22,397 nucleotides of DNA, taken from Clostridiaceae bacterium. GTDB lineage: Bacteria; Bacillota; Clostridia; Oscillospirales; Acutalibacteraceae. Position numbers and translations under genes: made by a program. Location: positions 1-22,397 of the forward strand of contig JAEDEQ010000025.1 of NCBI GenBank assembly GCA_016293225.1, read 5' to 3'. The notes under the pieces were generated by a model. The model ran no database searches. It had not been told where the DNA came from and was given only the letters and a program-made list of their open reading frames with translations. Below are positions 6,381 to 13,710 of the stretch, piece by piece (position 1 is the first letter of the stretch; each line of letters begins with the position of its first letter).

Positions 6381-7646
6381 ATGAACGAGAAAATTTTATT
6401 GGTAATCGGTGCGGTGCAATTAATTATAAGCGTATTTCTTCTGATTTTAATCATTAAAAAGAATAATAAAAAAGAATATTCCGAGCTTCTTGCCGCTCAG
6501 GAGAAGGGAAGCGAAAAAATTTCCGCCTCGCTCAGGGAAATCGGCTCTTCGGTAAGCGATGAATTCAGCCGAAGCAGGATTGAAAACGCACAGTACCAGG
6601 CCGCTCAAAGGCAGGATGTTAACAGCTCCCTTTCCTCAATGAGCGAAAAGCTTGAAAAAATGACAAAGGAAAACTATGAGCTTAACGCCAAAATGACCGC
6701 CGCAATTGCTCAAAGCCTTACTCAAATCAGAAACGAGAACAGCGAAAAGCTTGAAAAAATACGTCTGACCGTTGATGAAAAGCTCAACGAAACGCTCACA
6801 AAGCGCCTTGATTCTTCGTTCAAAACGGTCAGCGAACAGCTTGAAAACGTATATAAATCGCTCGGAGAAATGAAAATTCTTTCAACCGGCGTAACGGAAA
6901 ACGTAACCTCGCTCAACAGAATACTCACAAATGTTAAAGCAAGAGGCACCTGGGCCGAAGTACAGCTTGAGGGTCTGCTTGAGCAAACGATACCGTCAAT
7001 GTTTGTTAAAAACTACTCCCCCGGCGCAGGAAGGGAGGTTGTTGAGTTTGCCGTTAAGATTCCCTCGGGCGACGACAAAAGCAGCTTTACATATCTTCCG
7101 ATAGACTCAAAGTTCCCGGTTGAGGACTATATCCGCCTTTGCTCGGCGGCGGACAGCGGCGACGCACAGGGCGTTGAAGCGGCGCGCAAGGCTCTTGAAA
7201 TGCGCGTTATTGCCCAGGCAAGGGACGTTAAAAAATACATCAACGAGCCTTCCACCACCCCGTTTGCAATAATGTATCTTGCAACGGAGGGACTTTACAG
7301 CGAAATTATAAGCTCCAAAAACGGCATTGCGGAAAGGTGCCAGAATGAGTTTCGTGTAATGATTGCGGGACCTTCAACCATTACGGCGCTTCTCAATTCC
7401 CTCTCCGTCGGGTTCAGGGCCATGGCAATCAACGAAAAGGCTAAAGAAATACGCACTCTCCTTGCCGCAGCAAAAATGCAGTATGAAAAATTCGGTGTCG
7501 TACTTGAAAAAGCGCGGAAAAAGATTGACGAGGCCGGAAAAACACTTGACGACGCTCAGACAAGGAACGACCTGATTCAGAAAAAGCTGCGCTCGGTGGA
7601 GGAAATTGAACAAAGCGAGGCCGACAAGCTGCTTGACATTGACTGA
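6381..7646 (+). CDS. rmuC: RmuC family DNA recombination protein
   Basis: The 421-aa protein has an N-terminal membrane anchor (about residues 5-25), a long charged coiled coil (about 35-170), and the RmuC nuclease-like core. The core signature is KARGTWAEVQLEGLLEQ, followed by DSKFPVEDY. E. coli RmuC limits recombination between inverted repeats and is thought to act as a structural/nuclease-fold factor. The start at 6381 is preferred to the upstream in-frame ATG at 6339 because GGAGG lies 6-7 nt before it and the membrane anchor then begins at the N-terminus. E. coli RmuC is about 475 aa, so this is a compact member. It is followed by a strong terminator, indicating a single-gene unit. Confidence 0.92.
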   Translation: MNEKILLVIGAVQLIISVFLLILIIKKNNKKEYSELLAAQEKGSEKISASLREIGSSVSDEFSRSRIENAQYQAAQRQDVNSSLSSMSEKLEKMTKENYELNAKMTAAIAQSLTQIRNENSEKLEKIRLTVDEKLNETLTKRLDSSFKTVSEQLENVYKSLGEMKILSTGVTENVTSLNRILTNVKARGTWAEVQLEGLLEQTIPSMFVKNYSPGAGREVVEFAVKIPSGDDKSSFTYLPIDSKFPVEDYIRLCSAADSGDAQGVEAARKALEMRVIAQARDVKKYINEPSTTPFAIMYLATEGLYSEIISSKNGIAERCQNEFRVMIAGPSTITALLNSLSVGFRAMAINEKAKEIRTLLAAAKMQYEKFGVVLEKARKKIDEAGKTLDDAQTRNDLIQKKLRSVEEIEQSEADKLLDID

Positions 7647-7652
7647 CAAAAC

Positions 7653-7696
7653 GGGTCTGTCGCTAAAGGTTAGTCCTTAGGCGGCAGTCCCTTTTT
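7653..7696 (+). terminator. Terminator of rmuC
   Basis: An 11-bp stem with one mismatch (7653-7663 with 7681-7691) is followed by TTTTT, 6 nt after the rmuC stop codon. Confidence 0.8.
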
Positions 7697-7748
7697 ATTT
7701 TGGAATCTCTGAATAAATCACAGTATAAACTTTAATCGAGCTTCTTTA

Positions 7749-7776
7749 ACGTTCCTTTGCTTTGCAGCATAATATA
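7749..7776 (+). promoter_or_regulatory. Sigma-K/sigma-E-like promoter upstream of the cell-wall hydrolase
   Basis: AC (7749-7750), 17 bp, then CATAATATA (7768-7776) fits the AC-N16/17-CATANNNTA pattern of mother-cell sigma-K promoters. A sigma-A reading (TTAACG, 16 bp, CATAAT) is possible but poor. A short consensus of this kind can occur by chance. Confidence 0.4.
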
Positions 7777-7810
7777 ACGGCAGCAGAGAAATTGAAAGGA
7801 GCAAACTCAA

Positions 7811-8674
7811 ATGGCTAATTATTTAATCTATCCCACAAGGGTTATGCGCATTACGCAGACCTATCTCGGCTCAACCTCGCACTATCCCCACACAACGGGT
7901 ACACCTAAGGATTATCCCATTGACGAAGCCTGCACCGACGCCGGACGCGAATGGCTCTACTGTCCGTGCGACGAAATGGAGCTTATCAGAATTTACGGCG
8001 TAGGGAACGGCGGAACGAACACAATCTGGCTTCAGTCAACGTCAAAGGTAGACTTTGCCGACTCAACACGCGGTTATTTTACCCTGCAGGTAACTCACCC
8101 GGACGACTCCGACCTCGAAAGGCTGTCCGTCGGGCAAAAATTTGTTCGTGGGGAAAAAATCTGCCGCGAGGGCACCGACGGCGCAACGGGCAACCATCTG
8201 CACCTGAGCGGCGGAAAAGGCACAGTAACCGGCAACGGCTGGGTACTCAATTCCAACGGAAAATGGGTGCTTTCAACAACCGATGGTGCTGAAAAGCCGG
8301 AAAATCTCTTTTTTCTTGACAAAGCCTTCACGAAAGTTTCAGACTCAAAGGGTCTTGTTTTCAGGCCGCTTCCGGAAAACGGCGGAAAGGTCACAGACAA
8401 AAGCAAAAAGAAGCAGAAGAAAACCGACCTCACCGGTAACTACAAGGTTACAAAGGCGAGCGTTCTTAACGTGCGGACAGGGCCGGGAACAGAGTACCCG
8501 TATCTCAAATTCGACGAGCTTTCAAAGGACGCGCAAAGTCAGGTGCTGAAGCTTTGGGGAGTTAAAATGAACGGCTACGTCAAGGGTACGGTCTTCACGG
8601 TAACCGAAACAAAAAACGGCTGGGGTAAAAGCCCGAGCGGCTGGGTAAGCCTTGAATACTGCGAAAAGATATAA
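7811..8674 (+). CDS. M23-like peptidase with C-terminal SH3b domain, no signal peptide (cell-wall hydrolase)
   Basis: The 287-aa protein appears to be a peptidoglycan endopeptidase plus wall-binding domain. The N-terminal part (about 1-175) carries LytM/M23-like elements: the HLH zinc motif in GATGNHLHLSGG (H129, H131) and candidate ligands H27 and D38 in the HYPHTTGTPKDYPIDEA stretch. The spacing between H27 and D38 is unusual for M23. A Lys-rich linker (about 195-208) leads to an SH3b domain (about 210-287; VLNVRTGPGTEYPYL, GWGKSPSGWVSLEYC). No signal peptide or membrane segment exists, as in phage endolysins and mother-cell lysis autolysins. No phage genes surround it. The Shine-Dalgarno sequence is GAAAGGAG. 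It is convergent with thiN, 15 nt apart. Confidence 0.75.
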   Translation: MANYLIYPTRVMRITQTYLGSTSHYPHTTGTPKDYPIDEACTDAGREWLYCPCDEMELIRIYGVGNGGTNTIWLQSTSKVDFADSTRGYFTLQVTHPDDSDLERLSVGQKFVRGEKICREGTDGATGNHLHLSGGKGTVTGNGWVLNSNGKWVLSTTDGAEKPENLFFLDKAFTKVSDSKGLVFRPLPENGGKVTDKSKKKQKKTDLTGNYKVTKASVLNVRTGPGTEYPYLKFDELSKDAQSQVLKLWGVKMNGYVKGTVFTVTETKNGWGKSPSGWVSLEYCEKI

Positions 8675-8689
8675 CAAGCAAAACGCCTT

Positions 8690-9307
8690 TTAAACTTCCG
8701 TTTCCCTGATTATCAGCAAAACGCCGTCTTTTACCGAAATTTCCGCGCCCTCTCCCGTAAGCTCATTGCTCACGCCGAGCGGAAAGGACGAGGTAAGCTC
8801 GGCATTATCAAGCTCATACTTAAAGCCGCGCTCGGTAACTCCGCGGGAACTGTCCGAAAGGGAAAAGACCGAAACAACACCTGTTTCACCCTGCGGAAGG
8901 GTTATTGAACCGTTCATTACGGCGGTCACGGTTTCCCTTTCGGAAATCAGCACGCACTGCGCTCCCCTTTCGCAAAGAAATTTAAGAAGCTGCAGGTTTG
9001 CAACGGTGTGATCAAGCCTTCCTCCGAGGGCGCCGAAGACGGTAAAGCTTTTGTATCCGCGCTCAAGTCCGCGGCAAAGGGCAAAGAAGGTGTCCGTCTC
9101 GTCCTTAACGACCGGATGAACCTCAACGTTTTCAAGCTGCGGAATTTTGCCGAGCGAATCAAAATCGCCAACAACAAGGTCGGGTTTGATATCATTTTCA
9201 AGCGCTTTACGGTAGCCTGCGTCCGCGCAGATTACAAAGTCGCTTTCGTCCCTTTCAAGCTCAATCTTTCCGCATTCACCTGCGGCAATGATATAACAGG
9301 TATTCAT
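8690..9307 (-). CDS. thiN: Thiamine pyrophosphokinase
   Basis: The 205-aa enzyme converts thiamine to thiamine diphosphate using ATP. Family motifs are present in order: CADAGYRKAL (about 27-36), the acidic GDFDS (47-51), VKDETDTFFAL (67-77) and FGALGGRLDHTVANLQLL (91-108). The C-terminal beta-sandwich domain follows. Length is normal. The start has an AAAGGTAGG site 7 nt upstream. It is a single gene with its own promoter (9415-9443) and a leader of about 100 nt. No TPP riboswitch consensus was found in that leader. Confidence 0.93.
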   Translation of the reverse strand: MNTCYIIAAGECGKIELERDESDFVICADAGYRKALENDIKPDLVVGDFDSLGKIPQLENVEVHPVVKDETDTFFALCRGLERGYKSFTVFGALGGRLDHTVANLQLLKFLCERGAQCVLISERETVTAVMNGSITLPQGETGVVSVFSLSDSSRGVTERGFKYELDNAELTSSFPLGVSNELTGEGAEISVKDGVLLIIRETEV

Positions 9308-9356
9308 TCTGACCTACCTTTCATAAAAACTACTAAAAAATTGCAGTGCAAAGAAA

Positions 9357-9392
9357 ACGCCTCGCGGCATACTCTGCTTCGATAGCAGGCGT
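9357..9392 (-). promoter_or_regulatory. Hairpin in the thiN leader (possible attenuator)
   Basis: In the thiN transcript, a 6-bp stem ACGCCT/AGGCGT (9387-9392 with 9357-9362) closes an internal CTGC/GCAG hairpin and is followed by TTTTCTTT. The shape could terminate or pause transcription about 50 nt before thiN. The ligand or regulator is unknown, and it could be incidental. Confidence 0.35.
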
Positions 9393-9414
9393 AAGTTCTG
9401 ATGCAAACACAAAA

Positions 9415-9443
9415 ATTATAGCATATGCGCGTTTTCTTTTCAA
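9415..9443 (-). promoter_or_regulatory. Sigma-A-type promoter of thiN
   Basis: A -35 TTGAAA (9438-9443) and a perfect -10 TATAAT (9415-9420) on the minus strand are separated by exactly 17 bp. Confidence 0.8.
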
Positions 9444-9460
9444 TAGCTGCAGACGAGACT

Positions 9461-9497
9461 GCCGGCGGTTCATTTTCCGCCGGTTCTTTTTGTTTTT
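9461..9497 (+). terminator. Plus-strand terminator upstream of the symporter gene
   Basis: A perfect 7-bp stem CCGGCGG/CCGCCGG (9462-9468 with 9477-9483) has an 8-nt loop and a TTCTTTTTGTTTTT tail. It lies between the divergent thiN and symporter genes, with no plus-strand gene directly ahead of it. It may shield the symporter from antisense read-through or act as an attenuator. Confidence 0.7.
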
Positions 9498-9543
9498 CAT
9501 ATCGGCGCAGCGCCTTGTCATATGAATACTGTGAGGTGGTATA

Positions 9544-11169
9544 ATGCATACATTTGCTGATTTCATTGAACGGCTTAATTCGGCGGTCTGGGGCGCGCCG
9601 ACTCTGACGCTGATAATCGCCGTCGGAGTATACTACACCGTCCGGCTGCGCTTTTTTCAGTTTTCAAAGCTTCGTCTCTGGCTTTCAAACACGCTGTTTG
9701 CAATTTTCCGCAAAAAGGAGGTTCTTCGGGGCGGAGGAAAAAACGGCTTTTCCCAGTTTCAGGCAATGGCAACCTCGCTTGCGGCAACCGTGGGAACGGG
9801 CAACATTGCAGGAGTTGCGGCGGCAATTGCAACCGGCGGCCCCGGCGCTGTGTTCTGGATGTGGTTTTGCTCGCTTTTTTCAATGATGACAAGCTACGCG
9901 GAAAACACACTCGGAATTTTTTACCGCACCGAGGACGAAAACGGCAAAAGGCTCGGCGGCCCGATGTATTACCTGAGAGACGGACTTTCAAAAAGCCGTT
10001 TTTCAGCAAAGCTCGGAAAAACTCTTGCGGTTTTGTTTTCTGTCTTTACTCTTTTTGCTTCGTTCGGAATCGGGAACATGACTCAGTCAAATTCAATTTC
10101 ACTCTCGCTTTATTCTTCATTCGGCGTTTCAAAGTATATTGTAGGCGCGGTTACGGCGGCGCTGACCCTTTTTGTTATTCTCGGAGGCTCGGTCCGCATA
10201 GGAAAGCTTACGGAAAAGCTCGTTCCGTTCATGGCTTTGTTTTATATTATCGCTTCCCTTTGCATTGTTGCCTCAAATTTCCGTGAAATTCCGGGCGTGC
10301 TGTACGGAATTTTAAAAAGCGCGTTTTCACCGGCAGCGGCAACAGGCGGCTTTGCCGGCGCGGCGCTCAAAAGGTGCATTTCAACCGGCTTCCGCCGCGG
10401 CGTTTTTTCAAACGAGGCCGGACTCGGTTCATCGGTAATGGTCGGCTCCTCCTCAAGCGTAAAGGAGCCTGCCGTTCAGGGAATGTGGGGAATTTTTCAG
10501 GTTTTCACGGATACGCTTGTCATCTGCTCGGTAACGGCGTTTGTTCTGCTTTGCGTTTCGGTCAAAACGGTTCCGCTTTCATCTGCACTGAAAAACGGCG
10601 AAAGCCTTCAATACATTTCCCTTGCGGACGAAAAAGATGGAAAAACGCGCCTTTGCGACACAACGGAAAGACAAGTCTTGTCCGTCTCTCCGAGCGGCGG
10701 CATTATCCAAAGCAACGACACAACCTTCATAAACGTGATGGCGCTCAGAAAAACACAAAGCGGCTTTACGCTTGAAAAAATTGAGGGCGCGTCGCTGGTT
10801 TCCCTTGCGTTCAACTCGGTATTCGGAAAATGGGCGGACGTTATTCTTTCGGTTGCGGTCACGCTTTTTGCTTTTTCAACCATCATCGGCTGGTCGTTTT
10901 ACGGCGAGAGAAGCATTGAGTTTTTGACAAACGCGCGCGGAAAAGCTCTTTACCGCGCGGTCTTTTCCGCGCTGACGTTCCTCGGCGCCGTTTCAAAGCT
11001 TTCCCTTGTCTGGAGCATTTCGGACGTCTTTAACGGACTTATGGCCGTTCCGAATCTTATCGGCGTAATCCTCCTTTCCGGCGATGTTTTAAAGATTACG
11101 AAAAATTATCTTGACAGAAAAAAAGGTGAAAATCTCTCTCCTCTGCTGAACGTCAGAAGTACATATTGA
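9544..11169 (+). CDS. AGCS family amino acid:cation (Na+/alanine) symporter
   Basis: The 541-aa multi-pass membrane transporter imports alanine or glycine with sodium. The N-terminus (LNSAVWGAPTLTLIIAVGVYYTVRLRFFQF) is typical of AGCS. The signature ATSLAATVGTGNIAGVAAAIATGGPGAVFWMW lies at about 76-107, and LGGPMYYL at 137-144. SNEAGLGSS (about 289-297) is the second conserved loop. A hydrophilic segment of about 70 residues (about 341-414) interrupts the usual membrane pattern and makes it longer than the common 450-490 aa. The ATG has GAGGTGG 5 nt upstream. It is divergent from thiN. Substrate is inferred from the family only. Confidence 0.92.
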   Translation: MHTFADFIERLNSAVWGAPTLTLIIAVGVYYTVRLRFFQFSKLRLWLSNTLFAIFRKKEVLRGGGKNGFSQFQAMATSLAATVGTGNIAGVAAAIATGGPGAVFWMWFCSLFSMMTSYAENTLGIFYRTEDENGKRLGGPMYYLRDGLSKSRFSAKLGKTLAVLFSVFTLFASFGIGNMTQSNSISLSLYSSFGVSKYIVGAVTAALTLFVILGGSVRIGKLTEKLVPFMALFYIIASLCIVASNFREIPGVLYGILKSAFSPAAATGGFAGAALKRCISTGFRRGVFSNEAGLGSSVMVGSSSSVKEPAVQGMWGIFQVFTDTLVICSVTAFVLLCVSVKTVPLSSALKNGESLQYISLADEKDGKTRLCDTTERQVLSVSPSGGIIQSNDTTFINVMALRKTQSGFTLEKIEGASLVSLAFNSVFGKWADVILSVAVTLFAFSTIIGWSFYGERSIEFLTNARGKALYRAVFSALTFLGAVSKLSLVWSISDVFNGLMAVPNLIGVILLSGDVLKITKNYLDRKKGENLSPLLNVRSTY

Positions 11170-11194
11170 TTTTTCGGCCGCGCGGTGGTATACT
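11166..11194 (+). promoter_or_regulatory. Promoter of the ArsC-like/DUF896 gene pair
   Basis: TTGATT (11166-11171), 17 bp, TATACT (11189-11194). The -35 overlaps the stop codon of the upstream symporter gene, which allows independent transcription of the next two genes. Confidence 0.6.
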
Positions 11195-11230
11195 TTTATG
11201 TATCATTTTCAACAAAAAGGAACAAAATAA

Positions 11231-11590
11231 ATGAACATTCAAATATTCGGCACGGCAAAGTGCTTCGACACAAAAAAAGCTCAGCGGTATTTTAAGGAAC
11301 GCGGAATCAAATTTCAGTTTGTTGACCTTGCAAAATTCAGCTTGAGCAAGGGCGAGCTTAAAAGCGTGAAAAATGCAGTCGGCGGAAAGCTTGACGACCT
11401 TATCAATGAAAAATCAAAGAAATATGATTCTTCTTTCATAAAATATCTTGCATCGGACGAGGCAAAGGAGGAAAAGCTGCTTGAAAACGGCGAGCTTTTT
11501 AAAACTCCGATTGTAAGAAACGGCAAAAAAGCCACAATCGGCTATTGTCCCGATGTGTGGAAGCAATGGGAAACGGAGGACAAAAAGTAA
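11231..11590 (+). CDS. ArsC/Spx-family thioredoxin-fold protein
   Basis: The 119-aa protein shows the ArsC-family fold: IQIFGTAKCFDTKKAQRYFKERGI at the N-terminus and FKTPIVRNGKKATIGYCPDVWKQW at the C-terminus. The first active-site cysteine is kept (C11) but the second position of the Spx CxxC is not (CFDT). The arsenate-binding Arg of the classical RRPIV block is replaced (KTPIV). It is therefore unlikely to be a working arsenate reductase; it is closer to the YffB/Spx-like group of unknown or regulatory role. Length is normal. Its stop lies 1 nt before the DUF896 start, so the two are co-translated. It has its own promoter at 11166-11194. Confidence 0.82.
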   Translation: MNIQIFGTAKCFDTKKAQRYFKERGIKFQFVDLAKFSLSKGELKSVKNAVGGKLDDLINEKSKKYDSSFIKYLASDEAKEEKLLENGELFKTPIVRNGKKATIGYCPDVWKQWETEDKK

Positions 11591-11591
11591 A

Positions 11592-11810
11592 ATGGTAACG
11601 CAGGAGCAGATAAACAGAATAAACGAGCTTGCAAAAAAAGCAAAGTCCGAGGGACTCACGAGTGAAGAACAGGAAGAACGCCAAAAGCTTCGCAGGCTTT
11701 ATATCGACTCGTTCAAGGAGAGCCTTGTTTCTCAGCTTGAAAACACCTATTATATTGACGAAACCGGCCACAAGAAAAAAGCCGCAAGAAAGCCGAAAGA
11801 AAACAAATAA
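11592..11810 (+). CDS. DUF896 family small protein (YnzC-like)
   Basis: This 72-aa cytoplasmic protein begins TQEQINRINELAKKAKSEGLTSEEQEERQKLRRLYIDSFKESL, the signature of the YnzC/DUF896 family (two-helix hairpin, SOS-associated in B. subtilis). The C-terminus is Lys-rich. ATG 11592 was chosen because the family begins here and GGAGG lies about 12 nt upstream inside the preceding gene. An upstream in-frame extension to 11553 would overlap the ArsC-like gene. No LexA-type operator was noticed at the upstream promoter, so SOS control is not supported here. Confidence 0.9.
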   Translation: MVTQEQINRINELAKKAKSEGLTSEEQEERQKLRRLYIDSFKESLVSQLENTYYIDETGHKKKAARKPKENK

Positions 11811-11862
11811 AAAAATACCGCCGAAAGCACCCAAAAAGCTTTGCTTCGGCGGTTATTGTTTT
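11811..11862. terminator. Bidirectional terminator between converging genes
   Basis: The 9-bp stem ACCGCCGAA/TTCGGCGGT (11817-11825 with 11845-11853) has a plus-strand tail TTATTGTTTT and a minus-strand tail ATTTTTTTATTT. It serves the DUF896 gene (+) and the lipoprotein gene (-). Confidence 0.85.
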
Positions 11863-11865
11863 ATA

Positions 11866-12483
11866 TTACTTATGCGGAACGGTCTCGGTGCGTATATTCG
11901 TTGTACTGTCATATACGGCGCGACTTTCCGGCTTTTGAGTCTCCTCAATTTTTTTGAGATATGTGTTGCAGAACATAACCTCGAAACACACCTCGTTTGA
12001 AAGGAAAACAACATAGTATTCGCCCTCACGGACAGTTTTTTCGCACGGAGACGAACAGTTTTCCCGAATTTCAAGTGCAGAAATAACACTTCGGCTTTTT
12101 TCTTCACCGAAGCCGGAAAAAGCGCAGAATGTTTTTTCGCAGGAATTTATGAAGCGGTCAATATCGGCTTCGGTAAGAGTCACCTTGTTTTTTCCGTCTG
12201 TTTTGGAGATTACAAGGCGGCACTCAAAAAGCTTTTTGTTTTCATTTGCAAAAACCTTTACCAGCACCTTTTTTCCGCCTGCTTCATCAGAGGAGGACAC
12301 AAAGGAATACTCCGTGACATTCTCCCTTTCAACGGCGCTCATGAGCGAATATGAGAGCCTTTCGCCGCCCGAAGCGTTATACCTTTCGGCAAAAAGTGCT
12401 ATGTTTGCCGTCTCGTTCTCGCTGCACGCACAAAGCGCAAGCAGCAGAACAATGCAAAGCAACAGTTTACTGAGCCTTTTCAT
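11866..12483 (-). CDS. Hypothetical lipoprotein
   Basis: The 205-aa protein has a clear lipoprotein signal peptide: a basic start, a Leu-rich core and lipobox LCAC with the modified Cys at about residue 20. The mature part is predicted as an alpha/beta protein with no family I can name. It carries four further cysteines in its middle (a pair in NSCEKTFC and a pair in NCSSPC) plus others near the end, so disulphides or metal binding are possible. The ATG has an AAGAAGGTG site 8 nt upstream. It lies 159 nt downstream of the E2-like gene, with a strong hairpin between them, so it is probably transcribed separately. The role is unknown. Confidence 0.75.
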   Translation of the reverse strand: MKRLSKLLLCIVLLLALCACSENETANIALFAERYNASGGERLSYSLMSAVERENVTEYSFVSSSDEAGGKKVLVKVFANENKKLFECRLVISKTDGKNKVTLTEADIDRFINSCEKTFCAFSGFGEEKSRSVISALEIRENCSSPCEKTVREGEYYVVFLSNEVCFEVMFCNTYLKKIEETQKPESRAVYDSTTNIRTETVPHK

Positions 12484-12553
12484 TTTCTATACACCTTCTT
12501 TGTCAAATGTTATTCACCAAAAAAACGGAATAGAACGGCAAAACGGATATAAA

Positions 12554-12589
12554 CGGTTCGGCAGCCACCGTCTGGTGACTGCCGAGCCG
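12554..12589 (-). terminator. Terminator after the E2-like acyltransferase gene
   Basis: A near-perfect hairpin of about 16 bp (11 bp 12554-12564 with 12579-12589, extended by CCACC/GGTGA with one mismatch) has a 4-nt loop and is followed on the minus strand by TTTATATCCGTTTTG. The U-tail is imperfect but the stem is very stable. Confidence 0.65.
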
Positions 12590-12642
12590 CAAGAAAAGAT
12601 TTATAGAAAGGGGAGAGAGGATGTCAGTGATATCGGTGTTAA

Positions 12643-13599
12643 TCAGGCAACAACACTGAAGAGTTCCTTTTCGTTGCTGTCCGATACCCACGAGCGAATG
12701 ACCGAGGGATTTTCAAAAATTTCGTCAAGGCGCTTCATGAACGGAACGATCTCGCCGAAGTCAAGCGCTCTGTGGTCAAAGGCGATGCAGATTGGAAGGA
12801 CATTTCTTGCTTCAATCTCTTTTCTGCCATCGCTCTTTTTAACAACAAGGGGCTTTTCAAGCACAGCGCCGACCGAAAGCGCGCAGACCTGGGGAGGTAC
12901 AATTTCAAGCAGAGCGGTTGCTCCGCGCTGAGCAAGATAGGTTGAGCCGATGTTTGAGACGGTTACCGTACCCTGTTCAAGGTCCTTGATGGTGAGGCGT
13001 TCGGTTTCGGGAATGCTTTCATATTCGCGCTTTGCTTTTCCGCGGAAATGAGATATTTTGCATTTGCCGAAGTTTGCGCCGTAAAGTCTGCCGATGGTCT
13101 GGAAGATTCTGCCCTTTTTGAGGTTCTTCATGGTGTTGTCAAACGATACCGAGTACATAGCTTCGGTAAGATTTGTCTTTTCGGCGCGGCGGCGGACATC
13201 GTTGATATAGGCCGTCATTTCGTCAAGGTTCTTGTTGCCGAAATCACGAAGATTGATTGTCATCATCTGTCCGTTCGGAAGAATTGTAGGCATTGAGATG
13301 TTGATATCGGAAAAGGTGTCTATTCTGCCGCGGACAAGCTTCCTGTCGAACTCAATGTGCGAATTCATAACGGGAGCCGCCTTGAGTCCCTCGGTAATGA
13401 CCTTGAGCATGAGGGTGTTGAAGGTTATTTTTTCGTCTCCCGAGCGGTTCTGATTGAGCTTTTTGTATTCCTTGAAGAATTTGGTAACATCCGGCTCATA
13501 CATATATGTAACGTGAGGGATGTTCTGCCATGACTCGGTTGTCATGTTTGCGACAATTTTTCTCTGGATTCCAAAGTATTCTGTGTTTGTAGTGGTCAT
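12643..13599 (-). CDS. Stand-alone 2-oxoacid dehydrogenase E2-type acyltransferase domain protein
   Basis: The 318-aa protein matches the catalytic (CAT-fold) domain of dihydrolipoamide acyltransferases. Near the N-terminus RKIVANMTTESWQNIPHVT fits the E2 opening, TVTVSNIGS (about 211-219) is the conserved core strand, and the C-terminal AFDHRALDFGEIVPFMKRL holds the catalytic histidine H276 and D280 of the DHRxxDG motif (Phe replaces the usual position before Gly). There is no lipoyl domain and no E1-binding domain, and no E1 or E3 gene is nearby. It thus probably transfers an acyl group to something other than a lipoyl arm in cis. A basic insertion lies at about 158-195. The Shine-Dalgarno sequence is AAGGAG. 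Confidence 0.85.
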   Translation of the reverse strand: MTTTNTEYFGIQRKIVANMTTESWQNIPHVTYMYEPDVTKFFKEYKKLNQNRSGDEKITFNTLMLKVITEGLKAAPVMNSHIEFDRKLVRGRIDTFSDINISMPTILPNGQMMTINLRDFGNKNLDEMTAYINDVRRRAEKTNLTEAMYSVSFDNTMKNLKKGRIFQTIGRLYGANFGKCKISHFRGKAKREYESIPETERLTIKDLEQGTVTVSNIGSTYLAQRGATALLEIVPPQVCALSVGAVLEKPLVVKKSDGRKEIEARNVLPICIAFDHRALDFGEIVPFMKRLDEIFENPSVIRSWVSDSNEKELFSVVA

Positions 13600-13693
13600 A
13601 ACGGCATCTCCTTACATTTTAAAATTAAGCTGACCTTGCTCAAGAGGACGTTCCGGCCTTTTCCGGCATTTCGGTGTTTGAAGCTGACATTTT

Positions 13694-13710
13694 GTTAACT
13701 TCATGTTAAC
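13694..13710. promoter_or_regulatory. Tandem GTTAAC palindromes (candidate operator)
   Basis: Two GTTAAC palindromes (13694-13699 and 13705-13710) repeat with an 11-bp period, about one helical turn. They sit about 95-110 bp upstream of the E2-like gene. A symmetric binding site for a dimeric regulator is possible; no regulator is encoded nearby. Confidence 0.35.

Noticed and set aside
7811..8674. Prophage remnant around the M23/SH3b hydrolase
   Set aside because: Both neighbours (rmuC, thiN) are housekeeping genes, and no holin, tail, integrase or att-like repeat was seen.
9308..9414. TPP riboswitch upstream of thiN
   Set aside because: The conserved TPP-riboswitch sequence blocks are not present.
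11231..11590. Arsenate reductase
   Set aside because: The arsenate-binding Arg block (RRPIV) is changed to KTPIV and there are no ars genes nearby.
12525..12556. Four ACGG words spaced 10, 8 and 10 bp as a possible tandem operator
   Set aside because: Spacing is irregular and the words overlap the tail of a terminator; chance is adequate.
12621..12659. Short plus-strand ORF (12 codons) behind a GGGGAGAGAGG site
   Set aside because: It is antisense to the E2-like gene end, very short, and has no promoter or terminator of its own.
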